Positions 15,635 to 23,382 of a stretch of 51,745 bases of DNA are shown here, in pieces (within the stretch, counting starts at the first letter, position 1; each line of letters starts with the position of its first letter). Origin of the DNA: an uncultured Porphyromonadaceae bacterium (lineage in GTDB: Bacteria; Bacteroidota; Bacteroidia; Bacteroidales; Muribaculaceae); the NCBI GenBank assembly GCA_937989585.1, contig CALKRW010000047.1, positions 1 to 51,745 of the forward strand, in the 5' to 3' direction. Below the pieces are notes generated by a model that worked only from the letters and a program-made list of their open reading frames with translations, had not been told where the DNA came from and did not search any database. Made by a program: the position numbers and the translations under genes.

Positions 15635-16906
15635 TTATTCTTCGTTATCGGTTTCGGGTGCGGGTTCAGACGGGTCGCGGAGAGTGAAGCCGGCCTGACG
15701 CAGGTCGTCCCAGAATGTGGGATATGATTTTGCCACCACCTCGACGTCACGGATTATTATGCCCGGCAGGAACACCGAGCAGGGCGCGAAGGCCATGGCC
15801 ATGCGGTGGTCGCCGTAGGTGTCGATGACCGGACGCTCGAGTATGGGGTGCCTGCGGCCCTCCCATGATATGCTGTCGCCTTCGGCCTCGAAGACGAAGC
15901 CCAGTTTGTCGGCCTCAGCCACGAGGGCGGCCAGGCGGTCGGTCTCCTTGTCGCGCAGGGTGTGGACGCCGCTGAAGCGGAATGGCATGCCTATCATGGC
16001 GGCCGCCATGGCGAAGGTCTGCACGAGGTCGGGCGTCGCCTGCATGTCGTCGTCGAGACGCGAGAACAGGTCCGGCGTCGCCGACAGTTCCGCCGCCTCG
16101 ATGTCCTCCGTATCGAATTCGGTGATTACGCCGATGCGCTCGCCGAGCACGCGGGTCCGTGCGTCGCCCTGAAGCGAGTTGGGACGAAGGCCTGGCAGGG
16201 TCACCCATCCTGCCGTCAGCGCCGCGATCGAGTACCAGTACGATGCCGCCGACCAGTCCGGCTCCACGACGAAGTTCTGGGGCAGTGGCTTGGGAGTGCC
16301 GCGGCTGACGCTGAGGGTCATGCCCTCGAGCGAAGCCTCGATTCCCACCTCGCGGAGCAGACCGACGGTCATGTGCAGGTAGGGCAGCGAGGCCGGCGGG
16401 TTCAGCAGCGTGACAGTCAGGTCCTGTTCCATTGACGGAGCCATCAGCGCCAGGCCCGACAGGAACTGCGAACTCACCGACGCATCCACCGCGATGCTGC
16501 CGCCCGATAGTTTGCGGCCCACGATGTGCAGGGGAGCGAAACCCTCCTCGCCCGCATAACTGATGTCCGCGCCGAGTTGGCGCAGGGCGTCGACAAGTAT
16601 GGCGATGGGGCGCTGGCGCATGCGCTCGTTGCCGTCGAGAACGACGTCGCAGCCCGGTGTGGCGGCGAAATATGCCGTCGCGAAGCGCATCGCCGTGCCG
16701 GCGGCGCCAATGTTGACCTCGCCCGAGGTCTTTCCGAGGGCCTCGCGCAGCAGGCGTGTATCGTCGCAGTCAGCCAGCGGCGGAAGTTCGGGGTGGCCGG
16801 GAGTTAGGGCATTGAGTACGAGCAGGCGTGCCGACAGCGACTTCGACAGCGGCAGCGACACGGTGGTCTGTAAGATTTCTTCAGGAGGATAGATCGCGTA
16901 ATCCAC
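15635..16906 (-). CDS. aroA: 3-phosphoshikimate 1-carboxyvinyltransferase (EPSP synthase)
   Basis: A 423-residue shikimate pathway enzyme that joins PEP to shikimate-3-phosphate. Visible motifs are SLPLSKSLSARLLVL near the N-terminus, GAAGTAMRF (the family GNAGTAMR loop, with Ala for Asn), DGNERMRQRPI and TYGDHRMAMAFA. The start is a GTG at 16906; no ATG is in frame upstream. It heads a leftward operon with the small membrane protein and the metal permease. Confidence 0.93.
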   Translation of the reverse strand: MDYAIYPPEEILQTTVSLPLSKSLSARLLVLNALTPGHPELPPLADCDDTRLLREALGKTSGEVNIGAAGTAMRFATAYFAATPGCDVVLDGNERMRQRPIAILVDALRQLGADISYAGEEGFAPLHIVGRKLSGGSIAVDASVSSQFLSGLALMAPSMEQDLTVTLLNPPASLPYLHMTVGLLREVGIEASLEGMTLSVSRGTPKPLPQNFVVEPDWSAASYWYSIAALTAGWVTLPGLRPNSLQGDARTRVLGERIGVITEFDTEDIEAAELSATPDLFSRLDDDMQATPDLVQTFAMAAAMIGMPFRFSGVHTLRDKETDRLAALVAEADKLGFVFEAEGDSISWEGRRHPILERPVIDTYGDHRMAMAFAPCSVFLPGIIIRDVEVVAKSYPTFWDDLRQAGFTLRDPSEPAPETDNEE

Positions 16907-16993
16907 AGTTATGGTATTTAATAATGAAAGGAGTAGGGGAGATGCCGCCAGTCGTCATAAACTTATTCCCGGGAGATGTATATAAAAGATGTA

Positions 16994-17051
16994 TATAAAA
17001 AAAGAATGAGTAATTGTAAAAAGCACAAGACTTAATAACGATTACTCATTC
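16994..17051 (-). terminator. Intrinsic terminator after tRNA-Asp
   Basis: GAATGAGTAAT (minus strand, 17051-17041) pairs perfectly with ATTACTCATTC (17014-17004) and is followed on the minus strand by seven T. It lies directly downstream of the tRNA gene. Confidence 0.7.
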
Positions 17052-17063
17052 TCCTCTCTCCTC

Positions 17064-17140
17064 TGGCGGTGCGGACGGGACTCGAACCCGCGACCCCAGG
17101 CGTGACAGGCCTGTATTCTAACCGGCTGAACTACCGCACC
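17064..17140 (-). tRNA. tRNA-Asp (GTC)
   Basis: A 77-nt cloverleaf on the minus strand. The acceptor stem is GGTGCGG with CCGCACC, followed by G and an encoded CCA. The T-loop is GGTTCGAGTCC and the anticodon loop is CCTGTCACG with GTC as anticodon. It has its own promoter upstream and a terminator downstream. Confidence 0.95.
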
Positions 17141-17185
17141 AGGTTTTTGAGGCTTGCATCACCTTGTTTCCTTGGTTTTGCGATG

Positions 17186-17216
17186 CAAAGGTACGCTGAA
17201 TTTTTTAATCCTGCAA
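17186..17216 (-). promoter_or_regulatory. Promoter of tRNA-Asp
   Basis: On the minus strand TTG (17216-17214), a 20-nt spacer, then TACCTTTG (17193-17186). The tRNA starts about 46 nt further on. Confidence 0.65.
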
Positions 17217-17275
17217 CACTTTCACAAAAAAATTTCAAAAAACTTTTCCAGCCCCCACCTAATCCCCTCACTCAC

Positions 17276-17311
17276 CATGGAATGGCGACATCCCGCCTCC
17301 CGAATCAGTCG
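17276..17311 (-). repeat. 36-bp downstream repeat of the secreted paralogue, copy 1
   Basis: Read on the minus strand this begins CGACTGATTCGGG and ends CCATTCCATG. It matches 30465-30500 at 33 of 36 positions by hand, in the same orientation relative to the paralogous secreted genes. A weaker relative sits around 19165-19195. Confidence 0.65.
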
Positions 17312-17389
17312 AGCCTACCGCGTCCCGAATCCCTCCCTCTCCCATCTGTACGGACACGATTAATCGCTCTCCCCTCGAATCTCCCCCGA

Positions 17390-17434
17390 ACAAAAAAGTC
17401 GAGGCACCCCGACAATGTGGCAGTCTCGACTTAG
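17390..17434 (-). terminator. Terminator of the secreted gene at 17437
   Basis: On the minus strand GTCGAGACTGCCAC and a complementary GTGCCTCGAC segment form a long hairpin followed by TTTTTT. A closely related hairpin occurs at 20740-20790. Confidence 0.6.
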
Positions 17435-17436
17435 CC

Positions 17437-18117
17437 TTATTCTTGCTTCTCGGACCATGGGACGTTCGGTGACTTTAAGTATCCCTTGAGGGCGGAACTT
17501 TGTTTGCATGCCGCCTGATAAATCCTGATTATACGGCCATAACGGGAGTCGGGATATGTCTTGGCATAATTATCAAAAAACTCGTCATCGTTGTCCGGCA
17601 GTGTTGTTAAACTGCTGTATATTGGGTCAAGATAGACTTGTTCCATATAATAATACCAGGTAAGATACACCAGCCACGATGGGAAAATACTCCTGTCCAG
17701 ATATCTGTCATCTTCGGAAAGAAACTCAACCAATTCTTCCATAGACTTGACCAACGGATTATTGGCGCGGGCATAACCTAAATCTATATCAAGGTCTATA
17801 TCTGAAATATTTCCGAGAAACAGCAACAGGTCCGCAATCTTACTTTCTTTGACAGAAACCCTGCTGTCTGCCGAATCCGTCGACCATTTCATGAAGATCT
17901 CATTCTCATAGTCCGTCTCGCCCTTCCCGACATGAGCCATATAGTCCTTAAACGAATCCATGGCAACCTCAATCTCCTTATAGAATTCATCCCGGTCCAG
18001 CCCGACCGTTTCCCGGCACCACCCCTGCAGATTCACCACAAGGGCCACGCCCAGCACAACAATCCTCCGCAGCCACCTCGCCGCGCCTCTCTTCCGTCCG
18101 TCACTTCCCATATTCAT
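17437..18117 (-). CDS. Exported protein of unknown function, paralogue of 29663-30376
   Basis: A 226-residue protein with a basic N-region and hydrophobic core (LRRIVVLGVALVVNLQG), i.e. a Sec signal or anchor, followed by an acidic, helix-rich mature region. The first ~114 bases differ from the start of the gene at 29663 at only about six positions. The mature parts share scattered features only, such as HxxKGExDYEN and a terminal IYQ...LKGYLK segment. I do not recognise a named domain. ATG 18117 is used; an in-frame TTG lies 6 nt upstream. A terminator follows directly. Function unknown; an effector or surface role is speculative. Confidence 0.6.
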   Translation of the reverse strand: MNMGSDGRKRGAARWLRRIVVLGVALVVNLQGWCRETVGLDRDEFYKEIEVAMDSFKDYMAHVGKGETDYENEIFMKWSTDSADSRVSVKESKIADLLLFLGNISDIDLDIDLGYARANNPLVKSMEELVEFLSEDDRYLDRSIFPSWLVYLTWYYYMEQVYLDPIYSSLTTLPDNDDEFFDNYAKTYPDSRYGRIIRIYQAACKQSSALKGYLKSPNVPWSEKQE

Positions 18118-18197
18118 TTTCAATTCTAATATTAGTTAAAACAAGTCTGGCATACCAGTTATCTAAATCTTTGCAAAAAAGGATGGATTATGATGTC

Positions 18198-18657
18198 TTA
18201 TATGGATATCTTCAAATTCGGCATAATGGCATCTATCATGGGCTGGGGAACTTCACATTCCCTTGCCAAGAGAGGCCAGCGCGAAGACAATTCGGCAATA
18301 CGGTCGATTATTTCAGTAGCTTCCTTTATATTGTTTCGTTTCGCAAATTCCAAAAGGTCTTGGCGGGTGATGTCATCAAACTTTCCGTTGATTGACATCT
18401 GATGCTGTGCTGTCCATCCGCCCTTTGGATTATAGGCAAATCCCATGTCGTATGCCGGCGAAAGAGTCCATTTGCCTTGTCTGTCCATAAGGAAGGATAT
18501 GTTTTTGGTGTGGTCATCCTGATTGCGGATTACAACATTGAATACCTTTGCCTATGAAGTTTTCGGCATACTCGAAATGTGCCACCTGCCGGTTGTTGTC
18601 CCATCGGAATGTCCCGACGGGTTGTCCATACAGGTTTACTCTTGCTATATCTACCAT
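18198..18657 (-). pseudogene. hipA remnant with large internal deletion
   Basis: From the ATG at 18657 the minus strand encodes a HipA N-terminus (MVDIARVNLYGQPVG...) for about 37 residues. It then jumps, in a different frame, to the catalytic loop and C-terminus (FNVVIRNQDDHTKN, LSPAYDMGFAY, ending at 18198). About 250 residues of a normal HipA are missing, with the junction near 18545-18552. The ATG overlaps the upstream antitoxin gene by 7 nt, as in intact hipBA operons. Inactive as a kinase: the ATP-binding lobe is gone. Confidence 0.8.
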
Positions 18658-19010
18658 TCTGATTCTTCGGTATTAGGCTGTGTGTTGGTCTTGTTGTTAC
18701 CACTTGCTCGTTTGCGCTGCTTCTTCTTGCTTGCTTCGACAAACTCGAAATATTCATTGGGACTCATCTCATCTTCCTTAATGAGTGACGAGAACACATC
18801 CAGTTCGCCAAGTATGCGAAGCACGCGCATCAGGGAATCGAAATAACTTATATCGCCTTTCTCGATTCTCTTTAATGTCGTCAATGAGACTTGCGCCTGT
18901 TCCGCGAGCGACACCTGAGTGAAGTCTTGTCGGAGTCGCAGATGCCTTATTTTTTGTCCTAACCGACGGCGGATTTCTCCGTCAGACAACATATATATAT
19001 TCTCTTCCAT
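18651..19010 (-). CDS. HipB-like XRE-family antitoxin (orphaned)
   Basis: A 119-residue XRE helix-turn-helix protein with LRLRQDFTQVSLAEQAQVSLTTLKR-type spacing at about residues 23-50. The tail is Lys/Asn/Thr rich. Start ATG 19010 is preferred over an upstream in-frame start because an operator and -7 box lie between them. Its toxin partner is the deleted hipA immediately downstream, so the antitoxin persists without a functional toxin. It may still repress its own promoter or provide anti-addiction protection against related HipA toxins. Confidence 0.8.
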   Translation of the reverse strand: MEENIYMLSDGEIRRRLGQKIRHLRLRQDFTQVSLAEQAQVSLTTLKRIEKGDISYFDSLMRVLRILGELDVFSSLIKEDEMSPNEYFEFVEASKKKQRKRASGNNKTNTQPNTEESEW

Positions 19011-19069
19011 AGTCGCACTTACGTCTATTAGTATGCAAATATAACAATAATAGTTCAAACTACGACTAT
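19009..19069 (-). promoter_or_regulatory. Operator/promoter of the orphan hipB-like gene
   Basis: The minus-strand -7 box TATATTTG (19043-19036) lies between inverted half-sites ATAGTCG (19009-19015) and CGACTAT (19063-19069). This layout suits autorepression by the HTH protein. Confidence 0.5.
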
Positions 19070-19235
19070 TTTACGCTCATAATTTTCAACTTAACTAAAG
19101 TTTATTGTCTGATTCGAAGTTTACTCCTGTCCACGGCCCGTGCCTCCACCCGATTCCACGCATCATGAAATGGCGCCGTCCCGCCGCCCTAATCCCTCCA
19201 TCTGTACGACGGTGTGTCAAAATTAAGGTTTTGGT

Positions 19236-19377
19236 ACACCCTCTTTGGAGGAATATATCGATTACTATAACAATAAACGAATCAAAGCCCGGTTAAAAGG
19301 AAAGAGCCCGGTGCAATACCGAACTCTTTCTCAAATCGGATAGTTAATAACCCGTCCAACTTTCTGGGGTCACTTCA
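19236..19377 (+). mobile_element. Solo right end of an IS3-type element
   Basis: Bases 19242-19343 encode the last 33 residues of an IS3-type transposase (SLEEYIDYYNNKRIK, SPVQYRTLSQIG-stop). The terminal inverted repeat follows, ending TCACTTCA at 19377. Its sequence is close to the IS end at 1-52. No other part of the element is present, so this is a decayed remnant. Confidence 0.75.
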
Positions 19378-19423
19378 TAATGACAAAGCCTCTTATCTAT
19401 GCGATAAGAGATACGAAGGCTAT

Positions 19424-19996
19424 TTAGTAATTTACCGACGGCGCCCCTACACCTAGTTTATATTGTAATAATAAATAGCATGTACATTGAGGATTATTAT
19501 AACTATTTATCACATCCTCATATTCATAGTATAAACGAATTTCCCGATCAGAATAGCGCCAAATGCATTCATCCTCCGTATCTAAATAAGGTTCTCCATA
19601 TTTCTGTAAAAGATTTGATCTCATAACATCAAATTTTTTTCGAAAAATACCTTGTTTAGACCTGGCTGAATCGTAACCTGATGAACTAAAATATTCACCC
19701 CAATACTCTCCGTAATCAAAGCAAGAGAAATTGACTGTGTAAAGTTTCCCATTCTTAAACCAAAATGTTACGTCATCAAATGAGCAGTTCCCTAATGATG
19801 GATTTTTAGATTCATAGTAACGTTGGCCAATACTGTTAGTCTTCCAACTACCGGAAATTTTAGAAGTTACCGTAGATTCTGTGTCTCCTAAGTTCACGCC
19901 ATAAACAGATGATATGCGTTGTGAGTATGATGAAATAATTCCCAGCGCACAGAAAATAACAATCAGAATCCATGATTTTAGATTGGTCATATTCAT
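19424..19996 (-). CDS. Small secreted protein of unknown function
   Basis: A 190-residue exported protein. The ATG at 19996 overlaps the upstream gene's stop as ATGA, indicating translational coupling. The signal peptide covers about residues 1-26 (WILIVIFCALGIISSYSQ). The mature part is rich in Tyr, Ser and Asp, with GVNLGDTESTV and KKFDVMRSNLLQKYGEPY. The latter pattern (calculate a difference, then a LxxKYGxPY loop) is seen in small periplasmic beta-sheet proteins, but I do not recognise a named family. AT-rich compared with core genes, which suggests acquisition. Confidence 0.65.
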   Translation of the reverse strand: MNMTNLKSWILIVIFCALGIISSYSQRISSVYGVNLGDTESTVTSKISGSWKTNSIGQRYYESKNPSLGNCSFDDVTFWFKNGKLYTVNFSCFDYGEYWGEYFSSSGYDSARSKQGIFRKKFDVMRSNLLQKYGEPYLDTEDECIWRYSDREIRLYYEYEDVINSYNNPQCTCYLLLQYKLGVGAPSVNY

Positions 19997-20289
19997 TTTA
20001 TAACATACCAATTACCGTTGTGACCGAACCGTGACTTACCCTGAATGCAAATCCAGGTATTTTGGAACTTAATGTATTTCTTTCCATGATGAAGATACAC
20101 AGTGTACGTGCCTTTGGGTGCGCCGTTTTCATTATAAACTGAAACCGATTGGGATGTAGGAGAATAAGTGCCGTCGTTTCTTGCTTGAGTTGTGGCTTGA
20201 CAAGTGTTAGCTTGCCATAAAGAGCCATAGTTCACATCTGCAATAGTTATGCCAACTAAAATTGCAGCCAATAAAATAATTTTTTTCAT
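19993..20289 (-). CDS. Small secreted protein, 98 residues
   Basis: It starts MKKIILLAAILVG, a compact signal peptide, at ATG 20289, the start closest to the family-like signal sequence. The mature region (~75 residues) is basic with Trp/Gly/Tyr at regular spacing (GTYTVYLHHGKKYIKF, RFGHNGNWYVIK), suggesting a small beta domain. It is coupled to the next gene by an ATGA overlap. No family recognised. Both genes lie just beyond the terminator of the candidate noncoding RNA, so they need a separate promoter, which I could not identify. Confidence 0.6.
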   Translation of the reverse strand: MKKIILLAAILVGITIADVNYGSLWQANTCQATTQARNDGTYSPTSQSVSVYNENGAPKGTYTVYLHHGKKYIKFQNTWICIQGKSRFGHNGNWYVIK

Positions 20290-20336
20290 GCGCATTGCGT
20301 TATTGTTGGTCTTACAACCCTTCGACCATAATAAAT

Positions 20337-20369
20337 AAAAAGAGAGGCGTGGGCTGCTATGCCACGCCT
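20337..20369 (-). terminator. Intrinsic terminator of the 6S-like RNA
   Basis: AGGCGTGG (20345-20352) is complementary to CCACGCCT (20362-20369), with a 9-nt loop. On the minus strand the stem is followed by CTCTTTTT. Confidence 0.7.
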
Positions 20370-20555
20370 TTATGTGAAGGTGGTCGGATTACCTTATGCT
20401 AAGTGGTGGAATAAAACAGCTCCACGCCATATGACGTGGAGACAGTTCTGCCATCTCTTGAGCATTGTGATAAGTTTCCGACGCTTTTCACATACAAGCA
20501 GAGGACATAACGTCTCTTGTAAATTCAGTATGTCTTTGCCAATCGCATGATTGAC
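20339..20555 (-). ncRNA. Candidate 6S-like noncoding RNA
   Basis: On the minus strand a good promoter (20589-20561) is followed by ~215 nt without a reading frame, ending in an intrinsic terminator. The fold is rod-like: TATGTGAA (20494-20487) pairs with TTCACATA (20378-20371), GTCGGA (20482-20477) with TCCGAC (20388-20383), and CTTAT (20474-20470) with ATAAG (20397-20393). A large open bubble follows (~28 nt on one side, ~22 on the other), capped by CTCCACG/CGTGGAG (20441-20435/20426-20420). A long stem, central bubble and apical hairpin are the architecture of 6S RNA, which mimics an open promoter to bind RNA polymerase. A short 5' hairpin (AGAGAC/GTCCTCT) precedes it. The 6S identity is inferred from shape. 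Confidence 0.6.
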
Positions 20556-20560
20556 AATGC

Positions 20561-20589
20561 AAAATTAAACAAATTTTTAATTCTGGCAA
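20561..20589 (-). promoter_or_regulatory. Promoter of the 6S-like RNA
   Basis: On the minus strand TTG (20589-20587), exactly 19 nt, then TAATTTTG (20568-20561). This is a near-ideal Bacteroidota housekeeping promoter in an otherwise non-coding region. Confidence 0.7.
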
Positions 20590-20902
20590 TATTTTTTTCA
20601 ATTTATTTTTCCATGATAAAAATAATTTACTCAGAACTATCCTCATTTTCACTTATTATTTATTTAGATAGGGATGTTGCCGTGGCCCCTTAAGACAACC
20701 CATGTGAGTTTTATCGCGTCCGCCTTAAATCTCCGAACAAAAAAAGCGAGACTACCCGACAAAGTGGCAGCCTCGACTTAGCCTTTTTTTATAGTGCAAG
20801 TTGGAGCGACTAAAGTCTCCAGAAGCACTTTCTTGTGCAAAGGTAACACTTTTATTTATCATAGCAAAATTCCGAGAAGTCTGGTCTATTGTCCAAGCGG
20901 GG
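20590..20902. other. Non-coding stretch with a repeated terminator
   Basis: No convincing gene is present. The part at 20740-20790 forms a minus-strand hairpin (GAGGCTGCC with GGTAGTCTC) followed by T7, closely related to the hairpin at 17390-17434. It is the likely terminator of the leftward operon ending at 20903. The rest is AT-rich with no feature seen. Confidence 0.5.
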
Positions 20903-21682
20903 TCAGGCGACGGAGACGGGGAGGGAGGTGGCGGCGGTGATGCGGCGGGCGATGGTGTCGAGTTCTTCGCGGGGGACCTTGCAGAGCGACTGCTCGGGGG
21001 TCTTGCGGTCGATGGAGTATATCATGACGGAGGAGGGGGCGATGCGGCGCAGGGCTTCGATGAGGGCTTCGACTTCCTCGGCTGTGGTGTTGTCGACGGC
21101 GACGCCGTCGTGGGTGCCGCGGGTGAACATGGTCTGGACTATGACCTTGCCGTCGAAGGCGGCGAGGGCGGCGACGACCTTGGCGACGGAATATGTCGGG
21201 TCGTTGGGACGGTCGAGCAGGCGGACGGTGCCGTCGAAGGCCGAGTCGAGTTTGGCGATGTTGTTGTCGACGCGGCGGAGCGCCCCGGCGACGTCGGGGC
21301 GTGCGGCGCGGGTCGAGTTGGTGAGGACCGAGATCTTGACCTCCGGGAAGTACTTGTCGCGAAGGCGGATGGTATCGTCCACGATGTCGGCGAAGTCGGG
21401 ATGGAGCGTAGGCTCGCCGTTGCCCGAGAAGGTGATGACGTCGAGCGGCTTGCCTTCGTCCTTTAGCGAGCGGAGTTTCTGCTCGAGCAGGGCGGCGACT
21501 TCCTCGCGCGAGGGGAATCCTGTCGTGCCGGGACCCTGGGCGTTGTAGCCGGCCTCGCAGTAGAGGCAGTCGAACGAGCATATCTTGCCGTCACGCGGCG
21601 AGAGGTTGACGCCGAGCGACGAGCCCAGGCGGCGGGAATGTATGGGGCCGAAGATTGTTTCGGTGAAAAGTACAGTCTGCAT
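20903..21682 (-). CDS. Radical SAM protein (COG0731-like)
   Basis: A 259-residue radical SAM enzyme. The iron-sulfur motif CSFDCLYCE (CxxxCxxC) is at about residues 35-42, preceded by the family stretch HSRRLGSSLGVNLSP. FSGNGEPTLHPDF follows as the SAM-binding GGE-like motif. This group is related to tRNA-wybutosine-type radical SAM proteins but lacks their extra domains, and its substrate is unknown. It is the last gene of a leftward operon, 15 nt after the permease gene. Confidence 0.85.
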   Translation of the reverse strand: MQTVLFTETIFGPIHSRRLGSSLGVNLSPRDGKICSFDCLYCEAGYNAQGPGTTGFPSREEVAALLEQKLRSLKDEGKPLDVITFSGNGEPTLHPDFADIVDDTIRLRDKYFPEVKISVLTNSTRAARPDVAGALRRVDNNIAKLDSAFDGTVRLLDRPNDPTYSVAKVVAALAAFDGKVIVQTMFTRGTHDGVAVDNTTAEEVEALIEALRRIAPSSVMIYSIDRKTPEQSLCKVPREELDTIARRITAATSLPVSVA

Positions 21683-21697
21683 TTGTCTGAGAGTTAC

Positions 21698-22918
21698 TTA
21701 TTGTTTCTTGAGGAAAAGGCGGGTTGACTGAGAGGCCAGGAGACCTGTCACGGCGACGGCTGCGGCGGTGACCAGAAGGTCGCCGGGGCTGAGCCGCACG
21801 GGATAGGCGTCGACAACGAGACGCGAGACGTCGCCTGCGAGTTTCACGAGGGCGAAATGCTGCTGAAGCAGGGTTAGGATGACGCCGAGGACTATGCCGA
21901 CGGCACCGCCGACGATGGTGACGAGCCAGCCCTCGAGGATGAAGACGCGGCGCACCAGCGACGGTCCTGCGCCGAGGGCGCGGAGCGTCCGCATGTTGTC
22001 GCGTTTCTCGATGACGAGCAGCGAGAGCGTCGATACGATGTTGAACAGCGCGATGACCAGTATGAACACCAGCATCATGAATGTTATCCACTTCTCGATG
22101 GAAATCATGCGGAACGACTCGGCATGCTGCTCCATCGTGTCCTTGACCGTAAACTCCGGACCGGCAATCTGCTGAATCCGCTCCTTGAGCGAGGCGATGT
22201 CGGCGCTCTTCTTCGTGAACACCTCGATGGCGTCGGCTGTTCCCGGCTCATGCTCGAGGAGTCGGGCCACCGAGTCGATGGGCAGGAGGATGAAGTTGCG
22301 GTCGTACTCGCTCTGGCCGATGTTGAAAATTCCGCTGACGGCGACCTGCGAGCCTCGGAATGCGGCGGCGGTATTGGCGGGATTGATGCGCCCGAGGCGG
22401 CGAGGCACATAGACGCGCAGGCGGCGCACAGCGTCGGGCGAGGTCAGCATCTTGTTGGCGACGCCCACCGAGACGACCGTGGCGCACGACGAGTCGGCGT
22501 CGGCGACGTTGAGGGCGAAGTCGCCCTCGATGATGCAGTCGCGTATGCGCGACAGGTCGCCGTACGACTCGGGGATGCCACGCACGATGACAGGCGTCTG
22601 CGTCTCGGGACCTACGAGCAGGGCGCGGGTCTCGAGCAGGGGGACCGTTCCGCGGACGCCGCGGATGTCGCGGATGGCCTCGGACAGCGAGTCGGCGCTG
22701 AACACGCGCAGGTCGGCACGCTCGACCTTCAGCGGCGGGTCAATCAGGTCAAGATGACTCGCGGCAAGGTCGGTGAAACCGTTGAATATGCTCAGCACCA
22801 CCACCATAGCCATGGTGGCGACAGCAACGCCAGCCACCGAGATGATGGTGATGACGTTGACGGCGTTATGTGACTTCTTGGCGCGTAGATAGCGCCAGGC
22901 GATTTTTAAGGCGAGCAA
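21698..22918 (-). CDS. LolC/LolE-type ABC transporter permease
   Basis: A 406-residue FtsX/MacB-fold inner-membrane protein with one N-terminal membrane helix (about 20-45), a large periplasmic domain (~50-265) and three C-terminal helices. RRYL-like start (IAWRYLRAKKSHNAVNVI) and the SLLVIEKRDNMRTLRALGA coupling loop are typical of lipoprotein-releasing permeases, which extract lipoproteins for transfer to the outer membrane. The start is a TTG at 22918; the only upstream in-frame codons run straight into the rbfA stop, so no better start exists. The ATPase partner is not in the window. Confidence 0.85.
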   Translation of the reverse strand: MLALKIAWRYLRAKKSHNAVNVITIISVAGVAVATMAMVVVLSIFNGFTDLAASHLDLIDPPLKVERADLRVFSADSLSEAIRDIRGVRGTVPLLETRALLVGPETQTPVIVRGIPESYGDLSRIRDCIIEGDFALNVADADSSCATVVSVGVANKMLTSPDAVRRLRVYVPRRLGRINPANTAAAFRGSQVAVSGIFNIGQSEYDRNFILLPIDSVARLLEHEPGTADAIEVFTKKSADIASLKERIQQIAGPEFTVKDTMEQHAESFRMISIEKWITFMMLVFILVIALFNIVSTLSLLVIEKRDNMRTLRALGAGPSLVRRVFILEGWLVTIVGGAVGIVLGVILTLLQQHFALVKLAGDVSRLVVDAYPVRLSPGDLLVTAAAVAVTGLLASQSTRLFLKKQ

Positions 22919-22930
22919 GAGCGGAGACGG

Positions 22931-23266
22931 TTAATTGTTCAGCAGACGGTCGATGTTGTCGGCGTAGTCGAGCGAGTCGTCGAGGTGGAAGTGGAGTTCG
23001 GGGACCTTGCGCAACTGGTAGCGCACGCGCTGGGCGAGTTCGTAGCGTATGGTCTTGGCGCTCGCCGAGATGCTCTCGATGATTTCGGGAGCCTTCTCCG
23101 AGGGGAACACCGAGAGGTAGACGCGGGCGACGGAGAGGTCGGGGCTGACGCGGACAATCGAGACCGAGACGAGGGTGCCGTGGGTCTTGGCTGTCTGCTG
23201 ACGGAAGATTTCGCTGAGTTCCTTCTGGAGGAGGCGGGATATTTTGGCTTGTCTTGTTGATTCCAT
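22931..23266 (-). CDS. rbfA: Ribosome-binding factor A
   Basis: A 111-residue KH-fold protein needed for late maturation of the 30S subunit. It begins TRQAKISRLLQKELSEIF, continues with SIVRVSPDLSVARVYLSVFP and ends PELHFHLDDSLDYADNIDRLL, all family hallmarks. It lies 12 nt before the LolC/E-type permease and about 116 nt after the O-methyltransferase gene, probably in the same leftward transcript. Confidence 0.93.
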   Translation of the reverse strand: MESTRQAKISRLLQKELSEIFRQQTAKTHGTLVSVSIVRVSPDLSVARVYLSVFPSEKAPEIIESISASAKTIRYELAQRVRYQLRKVPELHFHLDDSLDYADNIDRLLNN

Positions 23267-23382
23267 ATTATTGTGCTTTAATGTTATTCTTCAATTGTGT
23301 TATTTTTCAATATCGTGTCTGATGTCACTCTTTCTTAGAACGTTTGCGGGATGGTCTTTGTTGAGCCGCAGGGAACGGGCCG

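Noticed and set aside
17069..17434. 121-codon plus-strand frame across tRNA-Asp
   Set aside because: It runs antisense through the tRNA and its promoter and then through low-complexity spacer; not a gene.
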